A DNA stretch of 64,000 nt from Planctomycetota bacterium. GTDB lineage: Bacteria > Planctomycetota > Phycisphaerae > Phycisphaerales > Zrk34. The stretch covers positions 372,001-436,000 of the forward strand of contig WGMD01000002.1 in NCBI GenBank assembly GCA_016125255.1, written 5' to 3'. The first letter of the stretch is position 1, and each line of letters opens with the position of its first letter. Below, one piece after another: positions 9,031 to 17,258 of the stretch. A program made the position numbers and the translations under genes. Under the pieces are notes generated by a model, which was given only the letters and a program-made list of their open reading frames with translations, made no database searches and was not told where the DNA came from.

Positions 9031-9713
9031 GCGCCGCCTTCCTTCGCCAATGCCGTGATCGCCGCGGCCGTGAACCGAACTACGTGATCCACCGCCTTGT
9101 CCATGTCCGCCATCGGTCCGTCCGTCCGCCCGCTCTCGCTGGCCATCTTCCACATCTGCACGATGTGCACGAGCTGCGCGACGTGCGAGTGGAAGCATAG
9201 CGCCGCCTCCGCCCGGTCGATGCCCGGACACGCCCGCACGATCGCCTCGCCCATGAGCTTCTCCATCGGCCCGGTCATGCGATCCAGGAACATCCCCGAT
9301 GGCAGATGCGGATCGTTCATCTCGCGCATGAAAAGTTGCAGCATCATCTTCCCGCGCTTCGGGTCCGACAGCGGCGTCAGAAACGCCTTGGTGAACGCCC
9401 GCAGCACGAGGGCGACGTCCTTGGACTTGGCCGCCTGCTCCGCCACGCCGTGCACCGCTTCCTCGCGCTCCTGCCGCAGTTCCGCCAGCCGGCGCTCGAA
9501 CACCGCCTTGTAAAGTTCATCCTTGGACCCGAAGTGGTAATTGACGGAGGCGAGGTTCGATCGGGCCGCCTGTGTGATGTCGCGCACCGACGCCTTGGCG
9601 TACCCATGCTCGGCGAAAAGCGACTCGGCCGCGTCGAGCAGCCGGATACGCGTCTGCTCCGGGCCGCTGAGCGTGCTGATGGGTCCCTTGGGTGCAATGA
9701 GTGAACGTGTCAT
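9027..9713 (-). CDS. TetR/AcrR-family transcriptional regulator
   Basis: 228 residues. N-terminal helix-turn-helix at about residues 35-70 (YAKASVRDITQAARSNLASV, then NYHFGSKDELYKAVF), which is the TetR signature. The C-terminal ligand domain (about 85-225) resembles that of AcrR-like proteins annotated with a DUF1956-type C-terminus (family assignment moderate). AGGAG lies 6 bases before the ATG. As first gene of the operon it probably represses itself together with the adaptor and pump and responds to a pump substrate. Confidence 0.92.
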   Translation of the reverse strand: MTRSLIAPKGPISTLSGPEQTRIRLLDAAESLFAEHGYAKASVRDITQAARSNLASVNYHFGSKDELYKAVFERRLAELRQEREEAVHGVAEQAAKSKDVALVLRAFTKAFLTPLSDPKRGKMMLQLFMREMNDPHLPSGMFLDRMTGPMEKLMGEAIVRACPGIDRAEAALCFHSHVAQLVHIVQMWKMASESGRTDGPMADMDKAVDHVVRFTAAAITALAKEGGA

Positions 9714-9748
9714 GAGGCGCTCCTGTCCAGGTCATTCGAGGTTCCCAT

Positions 9749-9777
9749 AATATAAAACATACGTTCGACTCAGACAA
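9749..9777 (-). promoter_or_regulatory. sigma-70 type promoter of the TetR-RND operon
   Basis: Read on the minus strand: TTGTCT (9777-9772), 17-base spacer, TATATT (9754-9749), 36 bases before the TetR start. The spacer contains GAACGTATGTT, and AACGTATGTT is nearly its own reverse complement, a candidate TetR operator. The operator is inference only. Confidence 0.6.
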
Positions 9778-9929
9778 GCCATTGAAACGCATCATCGCAA
9801 GCGATTGATTTCTAAAGAGATGCAATTATCGCAGGGTCCGCCGCCCCGATGGGTGGGACGAGGCGGGCGCACCCGCGGCAAGGGACCGCCGCGGTTGGCG
9901 CGGTCGCCCCCGCGCCCTACGATGGGCGG

Positions 9930-10649
9930 ATGAACCAAACTTCTACCCGCCGCGCGTGTGCGTGGGCCCTGCTCGCTGTGCTGGGCCTCGCCGGTCTGCT
10001 TCGTGCTGATGAGAAGATGGACCTCCCGCCCAAGTCGCATCCCGACACCACCGGTTGGGAAAACCTCTTCACATCCGACCTCTCCAACGCGACCTATCCC
10101 GAAGGCATCTGGACCGTCGCCGATGGCGAGCTCACCGCCAGCGCCGATCAGAACATCTTCACCAAGAAGACCTACAAGGATTTCATCCTCGACCTGGAAT
10201 TCAAAACCGCCGACGGCACCAACTCCGGCGTCGTCGTGCACTGCTCCGACACGAAGAACTGGATCCCCAACTCCGTCGAAATCCAGATCGCCGACGACTA
10301 CTCCGAGGAATGGTCCAAGGCCGCCAAGACCTGGCAGTGCGCCGCCATCTTCGGTCACCTCGCCCCGACGCACAGCGCCGTCAAAAAGCCCGGCGAGTGG
10401 AACCACTACACCATCACCTGCAAAGGCCGCATGATCTGGGTCATGCTCAACGGCGACCTCGTCACGACGATGGACATGACCAAGTGGACCGACGGCTCGA
10501 AAAACCCCGACGGGTCGGAAATCCCCAAGTGGCTGCCCAAGCCGTTCGCCACACTCCCTCTCGAAGGCCACATCGGCCTCCAAGGCAAGCACGCCGGCGC
10601 CCCGATCTGGTTCCGCAATATCAAGATCAAGGAACTTCCCGCCGAGTGA
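9930..10649 (+). CDS. secreted DUF1080 protein (3-keto-disaccharide hydrolase family)
   Basis: 239 residues from ATG 9930. Signal peptide at residues 1-24 or so (RRACAWALLAVLGLAGLLRA). One DUF1080 domain fills the rest, a concanavalin-like beta-sandwich with the landmarks GWENLFTSDLSNATYPEGIW, FILDLEFKTADGTNSGVVVH, SVEIQIADDY, KKPGEWNHYTITCKG and GHIGLQGKHAGAPIWFRNIK. This domain is strongly expanded in planctomycetes. Some members hydrolyse 3-keto-glycosides; others are thought to bind carbohydrate. It is followed by a secreted thioredoxin-fold protein in the same direction after a 63-base gap. Confidence 0.92.
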   Translation: MNQTSTRRACAWALLAVLGLAGLLRADEKMDLPPKSHPDTTGWENLFTSDLSNATYPEGIWTVADGELTASADQNIFTKKTYKDFILDLEFKTADGTNSGVVVHCSDTKNWIPNSVEIQIADDYSEEWSKAAKTWQCAAIFGHLAPTHSAVKKPGEWNHYTITCKGRMIWVMLNGDLVTTMDMTKWTDGSKNPDGSEIPKWLPKPFATLPLEGHIGLQGKHAGAPIWFRNIKIKELPAE

Positions 10650-10712
10650 GGCGTACAATTGAGCGAGGCGTCCCCCGCCCCGCCGATTCTCCCCCACTGA
10701 AAGGAAGTCGTC

Positions 10713-11177
10713 ATGCCGAGAACTCTGAAGAACGCCCGCGCGATCGTGGTCGCCCTGTTCGTCGTATGCAGCGCCGTCGCCGCACATGCCGAAGGTTGGA
10801 CCGAGTCGTTCGCCGACGCGCAGGCACAGGCACAGAAGACCGGCAAGCCGATCCTCGCCGACTTCACCGGCTCCGACTGGTGCATCTGGTGCAAACGCCT
10901 CGACAAGGAAGTCTTCAGCAAGGAAGAGTTCACCACATGGGCCGCCGAGCATGTGATCCTCCTCAAGCTTGACTTCCCGCAGTCCAAACCGCAGACCGCC
11001 GAGACGAAGCAGCAGAACCATCGCCTCGCCAAGAAGTACAAGATCGACGGCTACCCCACTGTCCTGCTCCTCGACGCCGACGGCAAAGTGCTCGGGCAGA
11101 CCGGCTACGAAAAAGGCGGGCCCAAGCCGTGGATCGCCAATGTCGAAAAGATGATTCCCGCCCCCGCGAAGAATTAG
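10713..11177 (+). CDS. secreted thioredoxin-fold protein
   Basis: 154 residues. Signal peptide at about 1-27 ending AHA, with GGAAG before the ATG. The domain starts with SFADAQAQAQKTGKPILADF. The redox motif is WCIWCKRL (CxxC) and the cis-proline motif is GYPTVLLLDADG, so it belongs to the thioredoxin_7/DUF255-like group with an unusual Ile-Trp between the cysteines. It probably acts as a periplasmic thiol oxidoreductase for exported proteins. A good intrinsic terminator follows 30 bases after the stop. Confidence 0.88.
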   Translation: MPRTLKNARAIVVALFVVCSAVAAHAEGWTESFADAQAQAQKTGKPILADFTGSDWCIWCKRLDKEVFSKEEFTTWAAEHVILLKLDFPQSKPQTAETKQQNHRLAKKYKIDGYPTVLLLDADGKVLGQTGYEKGGPKPWIANVEKMIPAPAKN

Positions 11178-11206
11178 TCACGGGGCTTTATAAACTTCGC
11201 ACCCCC

Positions 11207-11236
11207 GCGGGCGGTCTTCGGATCGCCCGCTTTTTT
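11207..11236 (+). terminator. rho-independent terminator
   Basis: GCGGGCG stem, 10-base loop, CGCCCGC, then six T residues. It ends the DUF1080/thioredoxin unit. Confidence 0.85.
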
Positions 11237-11369
11237 GCGCTCTCGCTCGCCGGAAACGGACAATTTGATTGCAAATCCATCGACGCCGGATTAAATTAAA
11301 CGCCGTCAATTTCGTGGTCGGATCGCTTGCTCGGAAATTTGCCATTCGCCTCATCGGGAGATTTGCGTG

Positions 11370-12248
11370 ATGAATGCGTTCCATCGTGATCGTCGTGTCG
11401 GGATGCGTCGCGTGACCTGCATGCTCCTCGCCGCCGCCGCGCTCCTGGCGACCGCGACCGCCGCGCAAGCCGTCGCCATCGCCACGAACGTCTTCGGCAG
11501 CTTCCGATCCAGTGACGCCAGCGGACTGCTCCCCGCACAAGGCCAGTCCTCCCCGACCGGCCCGATCAGCGACGCCCAGGCCGGCGGAACCTACGTCGCC
11601 GACTTCGGACTCATCAAACTCTTCGGACAGAAATCCTGGGGCGCGAACCCCGCGCCCGGCGGCGGCGCCGGCAACTTCCTCAACACCGGCGTCACCGCCG
11701 GCTGGACCGATCAACTCACCGTCACCTCCCCCACCGTCGCCAACGGAACCCCCGGAACTTTCGCCTTCAACATCACCGTCCACGGCTCGATGACCACCTC
11801 CGGCGATGGACAAGCCAACTACATCCTCAACATGTTCGTCAACGGCGTCCAGCGACAGCTCTCCACCTTCTCCTTCAGCGGCGACGCGCCCTCCGGCGAC
11901 GGGTTCGGAACCTTCACCATCGACCCCGTCGATATCGTCTTCGGCGAACCCTTCCAGATCTCCGTCACCGCCAACATCGACGCCGGCGGTTTCGACGGCG
12001 AAGCCGGCTTCGCCAAAGTCAACCTCGGCAACACCATCCTCTGGGGAGGACTCGCCGAAGCACGCGATGACAACGGCGTCCTCGTCCGTGATGCCGACGC
12101 CACCGGCGCATCCGGCCTCGACTACACCGCCCCTGTCACCGACACCATCCCCATGCCCGCATCCCTCGCCATGCTGCTCCCCGCCGCCGCGATGATGAGC
12201 CGACGCGCCCCCCGTTTAGCCGCGACCCGAAGGGGAGCGCTTCGTTAA
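11370..12248 (+). CDS. secreted protein with PEP-CTERM-like tail, function unknown
   Basis: About 292 residues from ATG 11370, with GGGAG 8 bases upstream and an alternative GTG one codon earlier. Long signal peptide (CMLLAAAALLATATAAQAVA). The body is a low-complexity Gly/Asn/Asp/Thr-rich beta-type domain (NVFGSFRSSDASG to VADATGASGLDYTAP). The C-terminus has the exosortase-type plan: PMPAS, a hydrophobic stretch LAMLLPAAAMM, then an Arg-rich end (SRRAPR). In place of the usual PEP it reads P-M-P, so sorting is probable but not certain. The extra 11 residues after SRRAP run into REP-like sequence (CGTTTAGCCGCG...), suggesting the original stop was lost. Function unknown; likely a surface or matrix protein. 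Confidence 0.75.
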   Translation: MNAFHRDRRVGMRRVTCMLLAAAALLATATAAQAVAIATNVFGSFRSSDASGLLPAQGQSSPTGPISDAQAGGTYVADFGLIKLFGQKSWGANPAPGGGAGNFLNTGVTAGWTDQLTVTSPTVANGTPGTFAFNITVHGSMTTSGDGQANYILNMFVNGVQRQLSTFSFSGDAPSGDGFGTFTIDPVDIVFGEPFQISVTANIDAGGFDGEAGFAKVNLGNTILWGGLAEARDDNGVLVRDADATGASGLDYTAPVTDTIPMPASLAMLLPAAAMMSRRAPRLAATRRGALR

Positions 12249-12261
12249 GCGCGTGCCACGT

Positions 12262-12987
12262 TCATCCCTCCGCGCTCTCGAAGCACATGCGGTAAATCAA
12301 TCCGCCCAGAATCCCCCCGGCGATCGGTGCGACCCAAAATAACCACAACTGCGCCATCGCCCAGCCCTGCACGAACACCGCCGGCCCCGTCGATCGCGCG
12401 GGGTTCACCGACAGATTCGTCACCGGAATCCCGATCAAATGAATCAGCGTCAGCCCCAACCCGATCGCCACCGGGGCAAGCTCCGGCGTCGCCCGCCGAT
12501 CCGTCGCGCCATGAATGATGAGCAGAAAGAAACACGTCAGCGTGATCTCCGACACGAGGCACGCCGCCATCGAAAAATGCCCCGGCGAATGTTCCGCATA
12601 TCCGTTGCTCGCGAATCCCCCCGCCAGCGAGAAGCCCTCGCGCCCTGATGCGATGACGTACAGCACGCCCGCCGCCGCGATCCCGCCGAGCACCTGCGCG
12701 ATGATGTACGCAATCGCGTCGGCCGCCTTGAAGCGTCCGCCCGCCACGAGGCCCAACGTCACCGCCGGATTCAGATGACAACCGGAGATGTGCCCGATCG
12801 CATACGCCATCGTCAGCACCGTGAGCCCGAACGCCAGCGCCACGCCGACGAACCCGATGCCCAGGTTGAACACCGCCCCGCCGCTGCGGCCCTCGAACAT
12901 CGCCGCCAGCACCGCGCTCCCGCACCCGCCGAACACCAGCCAGAACGTCCCGATGAACTCCGCCATGCACCGTCTCGAGATCGGCAT
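12262..12987 (-). CDS. aqpZ: aquaporin (MIP family water channel)
   Basis: 241 residues from ATG 12987, with GCGAGG 5 bases upstream. The frame stays open upstream, but that stretch encodes an intergenic repeat. Six transmembrane helices with both pore loops intact: [12 protein letters not shown] in the first half and [13 protein letters not shown] in the second. The [16 protein letters not shown] second loop and short length resemble AqpZ water channels rather than glycerol facilitators. Transcribed alone, convergent to the preceding secreted-protein gene. Likely used for osmotic water exchange. Confidence 0.93.
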   Translation of the reverse strand: MPISRRCMAEFIGTFWLVFGGCGSAVLAAMFEGRSGGAVFNLGIGFVGVALAFGLTVLTMAYAIGHISGCHLNPAVTLGLVAGGRFKAADAIAYIIAQVLGGIAAAGVLYVIASGREGFSLAGGFASNGYAEHSPGHFSMAACLVSEITLTCFFLLIIHGATDRRATPELAPVAIGLGLTLIHLIGIPVTNLSVNPARSTGPAVFVQGWAMAQLWLFWVAPIAGGILGGLIYRMCFESAEG

Positions 12988-13099
12988 AAAAACCTCGCTT
13001 GGCCCGAATGGACCGGAGAAATGGAATATGTAACACCCCAACCAACACACCGAATAATCATCCCCCCGGCGCGTTCTGTCAATCAAAGGCCCCCGAACC

Positions 13100-13135
13100 C
13101 CCTCTCCCCCCGGGAGAGGGCCGGGGTGAGGGTGG
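13100..13135. repeat. half copy of the CCCTC-type palindromic element
   Basis: A CCTCTCCC/GGGAGAGG stem with a CCCC-type loop, followed by a GGGTGAGGGTG arm. It matches the left half of the ~130-bp elements at 33859 and 41649, but the matching right half is absent. Confidence 0.55.
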
Positions 13136-13307
13136 CCCCAAATTCGGGCGCGATCCGCAACAAGCGCATTCCTTGGCGACGTTGGTGTCACCGTGGTTGA
13201 ATTCATGAAGTGCTCTCAAACGCCTATCCTCCCGATCGCTTCATAAAATCTCAAAAAAATGCTTCCCCCCGCACCGTCTTTTCCACTATATTGAAGCGTT
13301 GAAGGCA

Positions 13308-13331
13308 GCGTGATGCTTGGAGACATCACGC
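13308..13331 (+). promoter_or_regulatory. leader hairpin with GGA in an 8-base loop (possible CsrA site)
   Basis: GCGTGATG and CATCACGC pair perfectly over 8 bases around the loop CTTGGAGA. It lies 38 bases before the start of the secreted protein gene at 13370. The hairpin is certain as sequence; its use by CsrA is a guess. Confidence 0.4.
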
Positions 13332-13369
13332 CAAATCCGAGCGAACTTTTTACAACCTGGAGTTGGATT

Positions 13370-14131
13370 ATGAACACCACCCGCCAATGGTCCGTCGTTG
13401 TCATCGCCATCGCTTTCGCCGCCGCCGCCGCGTCCGCGCCCGCCGACATCATCAATGTCCCCATCACCACCGCCGACGGCAACGGCGCCGACGCCTACGT
13501 CCAGTTCGGCAACCCCACCACCAACAACGGCTCCTCCACTACGCTCCTCGTCAAAGACTCCGGCGCCGCAAGCACCACCCGTAAAATCTACACCCGATTC
13601 GACCTCTCCTCCGTCAACGTCAGTGCCATCCTCAACGCCCAACTCTCCCTCGTCGTCACCAGTCACGACGCCGGCGGCAGCACCCTTCAAACCATCCCCG
13701 TCGAACTCTGGGGACTCATCGACTCCGCCTCCGGACAAAACTGGGTCGAGGGCAACGGCGGCACCGACAACTCCCCCGCCGGTGAAATCACCTGGAACAA
13801 CGCCCCCGCCAACAACACCGGCGGCAACGGCCTGACCGCCAACGCCGTCCAACTCGCCTCCTTCAACATCGGCACCGGCGTCGCCGTCGGCGCCACCGTC
13901 AACGTCTCCAGCGCCGCACTCGTCAACTTCCTCCGAGCCGACACCGATGGCCTCGTCACCCTCATCCTCCGCCGCAACGCCGGCAACTCCGCCAACAACC
14001 TCGGCTTCGCCTCCAAAGAAAACACCACCTTCGCCGCCCCCACCCTCACCCTCACCATCCCTGCCCCCGCCGCCCTCCCCGCCGGCCTCTCCCTGCTGAC
14101 CCTCCTGACAACCCGCCGCAAACGCAACTGA
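13370..14131 (+). CDS. secreted DNRLRE-like protein with PEP-CTERM-like tail
   Basis: 253 residues from ATG 13370, with GGAG in the leader. The in-frame codons upstream lie in the hairpin leader. Signal peptide at about 1-25 (VVVIAIAFAAAAASAPA). The body has the features of DNRLRE/CBM96-like beta-sandwich proteins: YVQFGNPTTNNGSSTTLLVK, KIYTRFDLSSV, VELWGLIDSASGQNW, ITWNNAPANN, and a late LVTLILRRNAGNSANNLGFA. The C-terminus is PAPAALPAGLSLLTLLTTRRKRN, a variant exosortase tail without the Glu of PEP. Probably exported and anchored or released at the cell surface, with a structural or carbohydrate-binding role. Confidence 0.8.
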   Translation: MNTTRQWSVVVIAIAFAAAAASAPADIINVPITTADGNGADAYVQFGNPTTNNGSSTTLLVKDSGAASTTRKIYTRFDLSSVNVSAILNAQLSLVVTSHDAGGSTLQTIPVELWGLIDSASGQNWVEGNGGTDNSPAGEITWNNAPANNTGGNGLTANAVQLASFNIGTGVAVGATVNVSSAALVNFLRADTDGLVTLILRRNAGNSANNLGFASKENTTFAAPTLTLTIPAPAALPAGLSLLTLLTTRRKRN

Positions 14132-14147
14132 TCATTCCACCCCAAAG

Positions 14148-14166
14148 CCCCCGGCTCCGCCGGGGG
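14148..14166 (+). terminator. hairpin after the secreted protein gene
   Basis: CCCCCGG-CTCCG-CCGGGGG, 16 bases after the stop. No T-run follows, so it is a stem-loop with likely but unproven terminator function. Confidence 0.5.
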
Positions 14167-14265
14167 ACCGCCTTGTTGTCCGTCCGACGAACATCATCCC
14201 CCGCAAAACTTCACCCGCGCGTTCCATCCTGTTATGATTCATCCATTCAAAGGAGCAACGCACGG

Positions 14266-15441
14266 ATGCCGAGCAAACCCGCGCGGAAATCACGTTCCCG
14301 CAAGCCCCGCGCCAAGCGCGTCTTCCGCGCCGCCGAATTCTTCGCCGGCATCGGCCTCGTCCGCCTCGCCCTCGAAAAAACCGGCGACTGGAAAGTCGTC
14401 TACGCCAACGATATCGACCCCGATAAGCGGAAAATGTACGTCGACAACTTCGGCGACGACCACTTCCACCTCGGCGACATCCACGAAATCGACCCCGACA
14501 CGATCCCCGACTGCGACCTCTACACCGCGTCGTTCCCCTGCAACGACCTGTCCATCGCCGGCGCGTGGGCGGGATTGGCGGGCAAGGAATCCTCCGCCTT
14601 CTGGGGCCTGATCCGCCTGCTTGAACTCAAAGGCGACAATCGGCCGCCGGTCGTGATGCTAGAAAACGTCGTCGGGTTCCTGATGAGCAACGGCGGCAAA
14701 GACTTTGAAAAAGCGCTGCTCGCACTCAATGAACTTGACTACACCGTCGACGCCTTCATCCTCAACGCGGTCCACTGGGTTCCGCAGAGCCGCGCCAGAT
14801 TGTTTGTTGTGGCGAAGCGCGATGATGGTTCCGATCGGAATCCCGTCGCCATGAACACGAACGCCCGGCCAGAAGCGCTAGTCAAGTTCATCAATACGCA
14901 CCAGAACATCCGCTGGGACATCCGCGATCTGCCTCGCCTGCCCAAGCGGAAGCACCGTCTCGAAGACATCCTCGAAGACCTCCCCGACGATGATCCGCAC
15001 TGGTGGAACAGCCAGCGCACCGAATACTTCATGAATCAACTCAGTCCCCGGCATGAAGTCCAAGCGAAGCTCATGATCGGGCGCAAATCGATCAGCTACG
15101 CCACCGCCTTCCGCCGCGTGCGAAACGGCAAGAGCATGGCCGAACTCCGCACCGACGGCATCGCTGGTTGCCTGCGCACGCCGCGCGGCGGCAGTGGACG
15201 GCAAATCTTGCTGAAAGCGGGACAGCGTCGCTACCAAGTTCGTCTATTGACGGCGCGCGAGTGCGCTCGGCTTCAAGGCGTTCCTGATAGCTACACGATT
15301 GACGTGCGGCTCAACCAAGCGTTATTTGGTTTCGGTGATGCCGTATGTGTTCCAACGATCGCCTGGATCGTTCGCCGGTATCTAACCGAGGTGGCGATGG
15401 AATTGCAATCGCCGCTCGCTCTATTTCGAGGGGTTGCATGA
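14266..15441 (+). CDS. DNA (cytosine-5) methyltransferase
   Basis: 391 residues from ATG 14266 (AAAGGAG 10 bases upstream). The basic N-terminus (KPARKSRSRKPRAKR) is followed by the 5-methylcytosine motifs in order: motif I FFAGIG (about 25-30), motif IV SFPCND with catalytic Cys92, motif VI ENV (133-135), motif VIII QSRAR (174-178), a target-recognition region around 200-330, and motifs IX-X (LTARECARLQGVPD, then FGFGDAVCVP). All key residues are intact. It overlaps the DUF4928 gene by ATGA and is followed by a Vsr gene, so it is the modification half of a type II-like system. The recognition sequence cannot be read from the protein. Confidence 0.95.
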   Translation: MPSKPARKSRSRKPRAKRVFRAAEFFAGIGLVRLALEKTGDWKVVYANDIDPDKRKMYVDNFGDDHFHLGDIHEIDPDTIPDCDLYTASFPCNDLSIAGAWAGLAGKESSAFWGLIRLLELKGDNRPPVVMLENVVGFLMSNGGKDFEKALLALNELDYTVDAFILNAVHWVPQSRARLFVVAKRDDGSDRNPVAMNTNARPEALVKFINTHQNIRWDIRDLPRLPKRKHRLEDILEDLPDDDPHWWNSQRTEYFMNQLSPRHEVQAKLMIGRKSISYATAFRRVRNGKSMAELRTDGIAGCLRTPRGGSGRQILLKAGQRRYQVRLLTARECARLQGVPDSYTIDVRLNQALFGFGDAVCVPTIAWIVRRYLTEVAMELQSPLALFRGVA

Positions 15442-16382
15442 GCGACGCCATTGATGACTTGATCGCGCGGTTCATGCTTCAGTCGAATCGGCCGGTGCCC
15501 GCACGCTTGCAGGCCGCGATGGCGTTACTGGAGCGACTTTTCGACGACCCGACTCTTGAATTAGGTGCGCATCTTGCGGCAAAAGGTAGCAGCGGCCTTG
15601 CGTCGCATGAGACTTTCGGCAAAAAGGCCCACGCTCATTTTGATCTTGCCCCAATCAACAAGATTCACGGTCGTCGTTCGTCGAATCTCGGCGAGTGGGG
15701 AGCGCCGTTGCTGGAGATTGTTCGAGCCACCAACTTCGAGACGATGAATTCGAGGGAACGCGAAAACTGTATCCGGTCATTGCAACAGCCATTCGCCGCT
15801 CGGCTTCGGGCGATCCTCGAGCAAGAGCCATTGGTGGCGAGGATAAGCGGTCGGAGCGCGGTCGCCGTCGTCAAGGACGTCATCAAGCAAGCGGACGAGA
15901 AGGGTAAGGCGGGTGAGGTTGCACAGTACTTGGTTGCCGCCAAACTCGAATTGCGTTTCGGGAGAAAGTTGCCGCTTGCGCCCGCGAACAAGGGTGATCG
16001 AAAATCGCGGAACGATCCCAATGCGCGGCTGGGCGATTTTGAGATTGACAACACGGTAATTGAAATTGCGCTGGGATTGCCCGACGAAAAGCATCTGACT
16101 CAAGTTTGCGAATCGCTTGAGGATTCCGAAAAGGAGATCTGGTTGATAACTCGGATGGATCGCGTCGGCACTTGGTCAAAAGAGTTGGAGTATACCGAGG
16201 GTGTCGACGTGCGCCGCGTTGTGACAACTTCGGTGGAGGCGTTCGTCGGCCAGAATGTTTCGGAATTGGGAGAGTTTACGACAAAGGGAAAGGCGAAGCA
16301 GCTTCGGGCGTTATTCGCGCTTTACAACGAGCGTTGGGTGTCGAATCTCGGGACACCGGGGATTCGCGTTGACGTGCGTTAA
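15438..16382 (+). CDS. DUF4928-like protein, candidate restriction endonuclease
   Basis: 314 residues from ATG 15438, which overlaps the methyltransferase stop as ATGA. The sequence resembles the DUF4928 family, often found directly beside cytosine methyltransferases. N-terminal ~100 residues are helical. A conserved-looking Ser/Arg-rich segment (ERENCIRSLQQPFAARL) precedes the candidate nuclease region GEVAQYLVAAKLELRFGRKL ... ARLGDFEIDNTVIEIALG. The D...EIA spacing is like a PD-(D/E)xK core in which Lys is replaced by Ala. Base composition is visibly less GC-rich than the neighbours, hinting at transfer. Restriction activity is inferred from position and family, not shown by the sequence. 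Confidence 0.75.
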   Translation: MSDAIDDLIARFMLQSNRPVPARLQAAMALLERLFDDPTLELGAHLAAKGSSGLASHETFGKKAHAHFDLAPINKIHGRRSSNLGEWGAPLLEIVRATNFETMNSRERENCIRSLQQPFAARLRAILEQEPLVARISGRSAVAVVKDVIKQADEKGKAGEVAQYLVAAKLELRFGRKLPLAPANKGDRKSRNDPNARLGDFEIDNTVIEIALGLPDEKHLTQVCESLEDSEKEIWLITRMDRVGTWSKELEYTEGVDVRRVVTTSVEAFVGQNVSELGEFTTKGKAKQLRALFALYNERWVSNLGTPGIRVDVR

Positions 16383-16440
16383 CATGTAATGGCTCGAAAT
16401 CTAGAGCGTCGACACCAGAGGTGAGGTCGGACTTATCGAA

Positions 16441-16770
16441 TCAGACGATGAATCCTTGCGACAGTAGCCACTCGCGAACATGCCGATTCAGACGGCGCTC
16501 GCGGTCTTTGAGTCTCCGTCGAAACTTTCGCATGTTCTCGAAGCTGTAGAACTCTACCGCGGATTCCATGCGGTCCCACGGCGGCAGATCGCTGTCGGGA
16601 TCGTCGGCTTCCAACCACTCCCACAATGCGGCCTCCGCTTCATCACGATCGAGTTCAACCGAAACGGCGTAGTCAAGATAGACCGTGATCGCGTGGTCGC
16701 TCTCGGGGGAGAATCCTCCACTCCATTCGCGATAGTGTTTCTTCAACGCCTTGAGTTCGCGCTTGGTCAA
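16441..16770 (-). CDS. small hypothetical protein inside the restriction-modification island
   Basis: 109 residues, on the opposite strand between the DUF4928 and Vsr genes. It is hydrophilic and rich in acidic residues in the middle (RDEAEAALWEWLEADDPDSD) and basic at the end (MRKFRRRLKDRERRLNRHVR). No signal or membrane segment and no recognised family. A GGAG-like AAGGAGCG site precedes the ATG (CAAGGAGCGAACCTTGACC). Its size, polar composition and location could fit a controller or accessory protein, but it lacks an obvious helix-turn-helix. Confidence 0.6.
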   Translation of the reverse strand: MTKRELKALKKHYREWSGGFSPESDHAITVYLDYAVSVELDRDEAEAALWEWLEADDPDSDLPPWDRMESAVEFYSFENMRKFRRRLKDRERRLNRHVREWLLSQGFIV

Positions 16771-16841
16771 GGTTCGCTCCTTGTGGTTCGCCTTAAAGTA
16801 CCGAGGCGCGCGAATGCTTCCAAAATCGGTACAGTGCGGGT

Positions 16842-17258
16842 ATGGCCGACGTATTCAGCAAAGCCGAGCGATCGCGCGTGATGGCTTCGGTGAAGGGGAA
16901 GGACACGAAGCCGGAGATCATTGTCCGGCGGTTGGTGCATGGGATGGGGTATCGGTATCGGCTATATCGGGGGGAGTTGCCGGGGAGGCCGGATTTGGTG
17001 TTTGCGGGGCGGGGGAAGGTGATTTTCGTGCATGGGTGTTTCTGGCATCAGCATGGGTGCCGGCGCGGGGGTAGGCGGCCGGCGGCGAATCGGGCGTATT
17101 GGCGGCGCAAGCTGGAGCGGAACGTCGAGCGGGACGCGGCGCATGTGCGGCGGCTGCGGCGGATGGGATGGCGCGTGATGATTGTGTGGGAGTGTCAGAC
17201 GGCGGCGGGGAAGCGGGCGGGGCTCGCGCGGCGGATTGTCAGGTTCATGGAACGGTGA
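16842..17258 (+). CDS. vsr: very short patch repair (Vsr) endonuclease
   Basis: 138 residues, the usual Vsr length. The catalytic set sits at the same numbers as in E. coli Vsr: Glu25 (KGKDTKPE), Asp51 (LPGRPD), His64, Phe67-Trp68 and His69 (VHGCFWH). Further matches are FSKAERSRVMASVKGKDTKP and the C-terminal RRKLERNVERDAAHVRRLRR, then MGWRVMIVWEC. Vsr nicks 5' to the T of T:G mismatches left by deamination of methylated cytosine, so its presence fits the 5-methylcytosine methyltransferase two genes upstream. The gene is G-rich, unlike the less GC-rich DUF4928 gene. Confidence 0.95.
   Translation: MADVFSKAERSRVMASVKGKDTKPEIIVRRLVHGMGYRYRLYRGELPGRPDLVFAGRGKVIFVHGCFWHQHGCRRGGRRPAANRAYWRRKLERNVERDAAHVRRLRRMGWRVMIVWECQTAAGKRAGLARRIVRFMER

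Noticed and set aside
11300-11330. TGGTCG...CTTGC as a sigma-54 promoter before the secreted protein at 11370
   Set aside because: The -24 element is poor and the GG-GC spacing is 11, not 10.
13030-13036. GTAACAC upstream of the aquaporin gene as a second operator of the NikR-like protein
   Set aside because: Only one half-site; the other half is absent at the 14-base spacing. A lone 7-mer is expected by chance in 64 kb.
13000-13206. N-terminal extension of the aquaporin
   Set aside because: The upstream codons translate an intergenic palindromic repeat; ATG 12987 has a ribosome-binding site and begins the first membrane helix.
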